DNA of 64,000 nt. Origin: Breoghania sp. L-A4 (GTDB lineage: Bacteria; Pseudomonadota; Alphaproteobacteria; Rhizobiales; Stappiaceae). The notes below the pieces were generated by a model. The model was not told the origin of the DNA, ran no database searches, and saw nothing but the letters and a program-made list of their open reading frames with translations. Location: assembly GCF_003432385.1 (NCBI RefSeq), contig NZ_CP031841.1:2023579-2087578 (forward strand), given 5' to 3'. Below are positions 60,293 through 64,000 of this stretch, in pieces (positions within the stretch are counted from its first letter, which is position 1; the number at the start of each line of letters is the position of its first letter). A program made the position numbers and the translations under genes.

Positions 60293-60817
60293 ATGATGGT
60301 CAAGAGTATGCGCCGCCGGCTGGCAGTGATTGCGGGATTGATCGGCGTGGCTGCGCTGCCCGGGTCCGTGCGCGCGGAGAAGATCGAAAATCCCGTCGCG
60401 GTCTTCGCCGGCCTCGACAAGATCACCGGCCGGATCATCTCGTTCGATGTCTACATCGGCGAAACCGTGCAGTTCGGCGCGTTGCAGGTGGTGCCGCGGG
60501 TCTGCTACTCCCGCCCGCCCACCGAGCCGCCGCAGACCACCGCGTTTGTCGAGGCCGACGAGATCACGCTCAACAACGAGGTGCGGCGCATCTTCACCGG
60601 ATGGATGTTCGCCTCCAGCCCCGGCCTGCACGCCATCGAGCACGCGGTCTATGACGTGTGGCTGACGGACTGCAAGCAGTACTCCAACGTGCCGCCGCCG
60701 GACAATTACGATGGTCCGCCCGTCAGCGCGCCGGTGATCGAGAACGATCCGCTCGCCGACGAACCGCTTCCCGACGACGGCATCCCCCGCACCCAGCCCC
60801 GCCCGAAACCCTGGTAG
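60293..60817 (+). CDS. DUF2155 exported protein
   Basis: The 174-residue protein has a signal peptide (RRRLAVIAGLIGVAALPGSVRAE), then FAGLDKITGRIISFDVYIGETVQFGALQV with conserved Cys in RVCYSRPPTEPPQTTAFVEAD, FTGWMFASSPGLHAIEHAVYDVWLTDC (second Cys) and a Pro/Asp-rich tail. These are the marks of DUF2155, a periplasmic alphaproteobacterial family of unknown role; the two cysteines may form a disulfide. Two nearby ATGs (60293, 60296) and a GTG at 60290 are possible starts. Confidence 0.85.
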   Translation: MMVKSMRRRLAVIAGLIGVAALPGSVRAEKIENPVAVFAGLDKITGRIISFDVYIGETVQFGALQVVPRVCYSRPPTEPPQTTAFVEADEITLNNEVRRIFTGWMFASSPGLHAIEHAVYDVWLTDCKQYSNVPPPDNYDGPPVSAPVIENDPLADEPLPDDGIPRTQPRPKPW

Positions 60818-61097
60818 GGGCTCCGCCGCGTGCAATTGTCTCTTCGAGACGGCTTGGCTCTCCTATGACTGCAATTCCGGGCCAGCATGGCGAGGCCCTG
60901 CAGCGGGAATGCGCCGGCAATCGCGCCCCGCGCCCCGTCCGTCCGGGGAGCGCATTCAGCCTCTGAGTTCATGCCTGTAAGGAGCGTTCCGCCAAAAATT
61001 TTGCCGGTGTTGGCCAGGAAAACAGCTCCAATTGCGATGCAAAGTCTGTTATCTCAACATTGTAAGTCTTAAGGATATCGGCAAATCGCGCTTGGGT

Positions 61098-61628
61098 ATG
61101 ACGCAGGTTACGATCGAAATAATTTTGCCCAGCGACCGTAGGCATTACGGAACGCTTGCGCTCATCGAAGACACGGGCGCGCTGTTGGCTGGTCCGTTCA
61201 TCGCTTACGGCAAGGCGGACAACGCCAAAGCCGCCAGCGAGGGCAATCGCATCCGCGATCCGCTCCTGGAGTGGGGTGACACCCCGAACGGCGAGTATGC
61301 GGTCTCAAGCATTGTGAAGACGGGCGATGAGACAGACTATCCCGCCCGGTCCTACGGCCCGGAAGCGGCGCTGACGATTGATCCGGTCTCCGGGCCCGCC
61401 TTGACGGCAAAGGAGAATGGCCGCAACGGGATCTACATCCATTCAGGTCAGTGCCGCGAAGACGGGTCGCTCAGGCCCACGTTCGGCTGTGTCCGATTGT
61501 CGAACGAAGACATGAGCGCTGTGCTGCATGCCTTGCGGAGTGTTTCGGGCGTTCAGGACTCGTGCGCGATCCCGACCGCGTCTCTTTTCGTGAGAGTTCG
61601 GCCGCCTGAAGAGGAGGCGGTCCTCTGA
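61098..61628 (+). CDS. L,D-transpeptidase-fold (YkuD-like) protein without signal peptide
   Basis: The 176-residue protein has IRDPLLEWGDTPNGEYAVS, the short lead-in I associate with accessory YkuD proteins, then GRNGIYIHSGQ with the catalytic-position His and TFGCVRLSNEDM with the catalytic-position Cys. The usual SHGC motif is TFGC here, so one conserved His is replaced by Phe. ATG 61098 starts the conserved part; no signal peptide or lipobox is present. In other bacteria signal-less members are often type VI secretion effectors or phage-linked. Composition is lower in GC than the neighbouring core genes. Confidence 0.75.
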   Translation: MTQVTIEIILPSDRRHYGTLALIEDTGALLAGPFIAYGKADNAKAASEGNRIRDPLLEWGDTPNGEYAVSSIVKTGDETDYPARSYGPEAALTIDPVSGPALTAKENGRNGIYIHSGQCREDGSLRPTFGCVRLSNEDMSAVLHALRSVSGVQDSCAIPTASLFVRVRPPEEEAVL

Positions 61629-61758
61629 TCGATGCTGGCGCTTTCTCCGAGAAATATGAGAGTTTTCAAGCGGCGTTCAGGATCTGCATCCTGGCGTCCG
61701 CGTTTGCTGATTCACGCCGGGGGTCTTCGGCCGGATCCGATGCTCAGCGGGATCCGCG

Positions 61759-63264
61759 ATGAAGATCCTGCTGACACAGCGAAAGCTGCACCACTACGCT
61801 GGAACAGAGCTGGTCACCTTGGAACTGGCCTTGGCGCTGAAGGCGCGCGGGCACGAGGTGGCCGTGTACTGCCCGCGTATCGGGGTCTTGAACAACGTGC
61901 TGCTGTCGAACGGCATCAAGGCGTACGATGACACCGCCGACATTCCCTTGCGGCCGGATGTGATCCACGCCCATCATCAGTTGCCGGCTCTGGCCGCCTT
62001 GGCCCGTTTCGATCAGGTTCCATGCGTGTATGTGTGTCATGGCCAGCGCCCGTGGGTGGAACACCCGCCGCGCCACCCGCAGATGCGCACCTATGCCGCG
62101 GTTTCGCGGAAGCTGGCGACGCATATCGCCACGAAATTCGATCTGCCGGCCGGTCAGGTGCGGGTTGTTCCCAACTTCGTGGACACAGACCGCTTTTCGC
62201 GTGTGAGGCAGCCCGGCGCGGGGGCGCCGTCCCGCGCCGTGTTGTTCGGGCAGTCCGGTTTCTCCGTTGACGAAATAGAGGCACTGGATCACGCCTGCGC
62301 CCAGAATGGCATCACGCTCGACAAGGTCGGCTATGCCTATGGCAACGTCCGGCACAATCCCGAACTTTTTCTTCCCGATTACGATATCGCCTTCGCCATC
62401 GGACGCAGCGCGCTCGAGGCGATGGCCTGCGGATGCGCCACGATCCCGATCGTTCCGAGCCTTGCCGGCAGCATGGTGACATCTGAAACGCTGCAGCCCT
62501 GGGCGGATACCAACTTCAGCCCGCGCTATTTCTCTGGCGCCGATCAGGTGAACGAGGCGTGGCTGGCCGGGCAACTCGAGGCATACGATCCGCAAGACGT
62601 TGCCGAGGTCACGAAGCGCGTGCGCGAGGACCACGCGATGAGCCGCGTCGTCGGCACGCTCGAGGCGTTGTACCGCGAAGCCGCGGCGGCGGCGCCCGTC
62701 ACGGGAGCGGCTGAGGCGCTGGCGAGAGAACTCAACCGTATCGCGCGCGAGGTTGACGAGATCTGGGACGCCCCGCCGGCGCAAAACACAGAACCGTCCT
62801 ATGCCGCCGCATTGGAAAATCAGTCCGCCACGCTGAGCGACATGGCGCGAAGCTTCAAGACGCTGACGTCACATCTCATCGGCCGGGAGAAACGTGGACG
62901 CGAAGGCGGGTCCGGGGAAATGTTGCTGAAGACGATTGAAGCATCGGGTCTGTTTCAACGGGACTGGTATCTCGATCAGAACCCCGATGTCGCCCGAGCC
63001 GGGATTGATCCCCTTCGCCATTACCTGTCGTTTGGCGCGATGGAGGAAAGAGATCCCGCCGCCTTCTTTGACGGCAAAGGCTATATGGCCGCGAATCCGC
63101 ATCTGAACGGCGTGGCGCTTGCGCCGATCGAGATCGTGGTTCGGGAGGCGGTCCGATCCGCCCGGTGGAGCGACAAAGTGTGGTGGCGCTGCCCGGACAG
63201 GGTACGTAAAATATTGCGCCGGTTCGGTGTTTTTGTTGCTGGTATGAAACGGAGATCCAACTAG
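61759..63264 (+). CDS. Glycosyltransferase (GT4-like) with C-terminal NPDVA motif region
   Basis: The 501-residue protein starts MKILLTQRKLHHYAGTELVTLELALALKARGH, split at the GT4 acceptor-binding loop, then DVIHAHHQLPALAAL and VPNFVDTDRFS, which marks the hinge. IGRSALEAMACGCATIPIV is the nucleotide-sugar block (the usual E-x7-E is reduced). A ~60-residue linker leads to FQRDWYLDQNPDVARAG with DPLRHYLSFGAMEERDP, a motif often seen in polysaccharide glycosyltransferases and surface proteins. It starts 130 bp after the YkuD-like gene and abuts the next gene with no gap. Confidence 0.82.
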   Translation: MKILLTQRKLHHYAGTELVTLELALALKARGHEVAVYCPRIGVLNNVLLSNGIKAYDDTADIPLRPDVIHAHHQLPALAALARFDQVPCVYVCHGQRPWVEHPPRHPQMRTYAAVSRKLATHIATKFDLPAGQVRVVPNFVDTDRFSRVRQPGAGAPSRAVLFGQSGFSVDEIEALDHACAQNGITLDKVGYAYGNVRHNPELFLPDYDIAFAIGRSALEAMACGCATIPIVPSLAGSMVTSETLQPWADTNFSPRYFSGADQVNEAWLAGQLEAYDPQDVAEVTKRVREDHAMSRVVGTLEALYREAAAAAPVTGAAEALARELNRIAREVDEIWDAPPAQNTEPSYAAALENQSATLSDMARSFKTLTSHLIGREKRGREGGSGEMLLKTIEASGLFQRDWYLDQNPDVARAGIDPLRHYLSFGAMEERDPAAFFDGKGYMAANPHLNGVALAPIEIVVREAVRSARWSDKVWWRCPDRVRKILRRFGVFVAGMKRRSN

Positions 63265-63846
63265 ATGGGACATATTGCGCCGCTGGATCCGCGGCTTGAA
63301 ACGCTCACCGTTGGGTCCGACGAGCGTGTCCTGCGCGCGCGCCTGAGCGCCGTGGAGCCGGAAATGGCGAACCGTCAGTGTGTTGCGCTCGTCAAGGCGG
63401 CTGTCGGCGATCACCGCAGTGTGCGCCAATGGCAACGGGGTGCGAACGTGCTGTCCTGCCGCCTGCCAATCGGCACGCCCATCGCGACCTTTCTCGATCG
63501 TGAAGGCGGCGACAGTCATCTGTACGATGGAGGGGTGGGTGTCGGCGCGCCGGGCAACTTGACCAGCCATGCGGCCGTTCTGATCGACTACATCGACGGA
63601 CCGGACGGCAGACCGGAGGCAATTCTGGTTTTCGACCAGCACGCGCTTCTCACCGAAATACGGCGGATGATCTATCCGGTTGATGACACCGCGTTCGGAA
63701 CCGGCAACGCCGCCAATTATCATGCGATACTGACGTCGGAGCTCACGCCGATCGGTGGAACGGCGAACCCCTATTGGAAGACTTGGTCCCGAACGGCTCC
63801 GCCGCGCGGCGCGCACGTCCGTGATGTCGAAGCCATGCGCGGGTGA
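63265..63846 (+). CDS. BPSL0067-like papain-fold protein without signal peptide
   Basis: The 193-residue protein has NRQCVALVKAAV (nucleophile Cys position), WQRGANVLSCRLPIGTPIATF, a glycine-rich loop, then SHAAVLIDYID (His position) and ILVFDQHAL. This order of motifs is like BPSL0067-family proteins, which have an NlpC/P60- or CHAP-like fold; the family name is from memory. No signal peptide is visible. ATG 63265 directly follows the glycosyltransferase stop. It could be a peptidoglycan amidase or endopeptidase; export without a signal suggests a secretion-system effector. Confidence 0.65.
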   Translation: MGHIAPLDPRLETLTVGSDERVLRARLSAVEPEMANRQCVALVKAAVGDHRSVRQWQRGANVLSCRLPIGTPIATFLDREGGDSHLYDGGVGVGAPGNLTSHAAVLIDYIDGPDGRPEAILVFDQHALLTEIRRMIYPVDDTAFGTGNAANYHAILTSELTPIGGTANPYWKTWSRTAPPRGAHVRDVEAMRG

Positions 63847-63869
63847 CGCCCGCGCGTTGAGCGGGATAC

Positions 63870-64000
63870 CTACCGTCCCTCAAGCACATTCAGAACAGCC
63901 GCGCCGGAGATTTCTCCCGAGGCAGGGTCGCCCATGCGGTGAAAATCGCCCTCGATCCGCATGGCGGTCTCCAGCACGGATGCATAGGCGCGCTTGTCGA
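63870..64000 (-). CDS. Partial CDS, C-terminal end only
   Basis: The last 131 bases hold the 3' end of a minus-strand frame ending in MGDPASGEISGAAVLNVLEGR and a TAG stop at 63870-63872. About 42 residues are visible and the rest lies outside the window. The sequence reads as coherent protein, but I cannot name the family. It is convergent with the BPSL0067-like gene, 23 bp away. Confidence 0.5.
   Translation of the reverse strand, partial: DKRAYASVLETAMRIEGDFHRMGDPASGEISGAAVLNVLEGR

Overview
The window is GC-rich chromosomal DNA from an alphaproteobacterium, most likely Hyphomicrobiales (Rhizobiales), possibly Stappiaceae-like. Supporting evidence is the core-gene order (rsh, pdxJ, acpS, lepB, rnc, era, recO, parC; glyA, nrdR, ribD, ribE, ribH, nusB, thiL; plsX, fabH, ihfA, merR; pcm, tolC, popZ, valS), an LdtR/L,D-transpeptidase pair, a PopZ polar organiser, a CBP3-type cytochrome bc1 chaperone, and several dispersed palindromic repeats of the kind common in this order. 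The assignment rests on gene content only.

Layout. 0.3-5 kb: an unknown lipoprotein, then parC and recO. 5-10.4 kb: an accessory insertion between recO and era, made of a 272 bp MITE-like element, a large repeat-rich autotransporter and a siderophore-interacting protein. 10.5-18.1 kb: a minus-strand housekeeping run (rsh to era; rpoZ). 18.5-20.6 kb: a NYN-domain protein, UdgB-type uracil-DNA glycosylase and a membrane protein. 20.6-25.4 kb: a second copy of the MITE, then bpt, an SLC13/RCK_C permease, an RDD protein and ilvA. 25.5-28.1 kb: a divergent lysE/mocR pair flanked by unusual arrays of GANTC sites. 28.1-33.2 kb: hemB and a valine-catabolism block (acyl-CoA dehydrogenase, 3-hydroxyisobutyryl-CoA hydrolase, mmsB). 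33.4-36.3 kb: ldtR and a periplasmic L,D-transpeptidase. 36.5-42.4 kb: glyA/nrdR/riboflavin/nusB/thiL. 42.6-46.6 kb: a second MITE family, an MFS transporter and the membrane pyrophosphatase HppA. 46.7-52.1 kb: bamE, the bc1 chaperone, DUF177, plsX, fabH, ihfA and merR. 52.1-53.2 kb: a hairpin-rich gap with a 49-residue membrane peptide gene under a palindromic operator, and tRNA-Cys. 53.5-60.8 kb: pcm, tolC, popZ, valS and a DUF2155 protein. 61-64 kb: a lower-GC accessory end with a signal-less L,D-transpeptidase-fold protein, a glycosyltransferase and a signal-less BPSL0067-like papain-fold protein.

Two things stand out. First, seven genes (autotransporter, rsh, mocR, MFS, plsX, pcm, valS) carry ten frame breaks in total, and every one is repaired by adding a single G (or C) to a short homopolymer. 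Since valS and plsX should be indispensable, this looks like systematic homopolymer under-calling rather than gene decay, and I annotate those genes across the break. Second, intergenic arrays of the CcrM methylation target GANTC lie at 21-22 bp spacing: six sites in 111 bp at 25.5 kb, a related degenerate array at 28.0 kb, and a pair 21 bp apart upstream of the L,D-transpeptidase gene. I do not recognise this as a described element.
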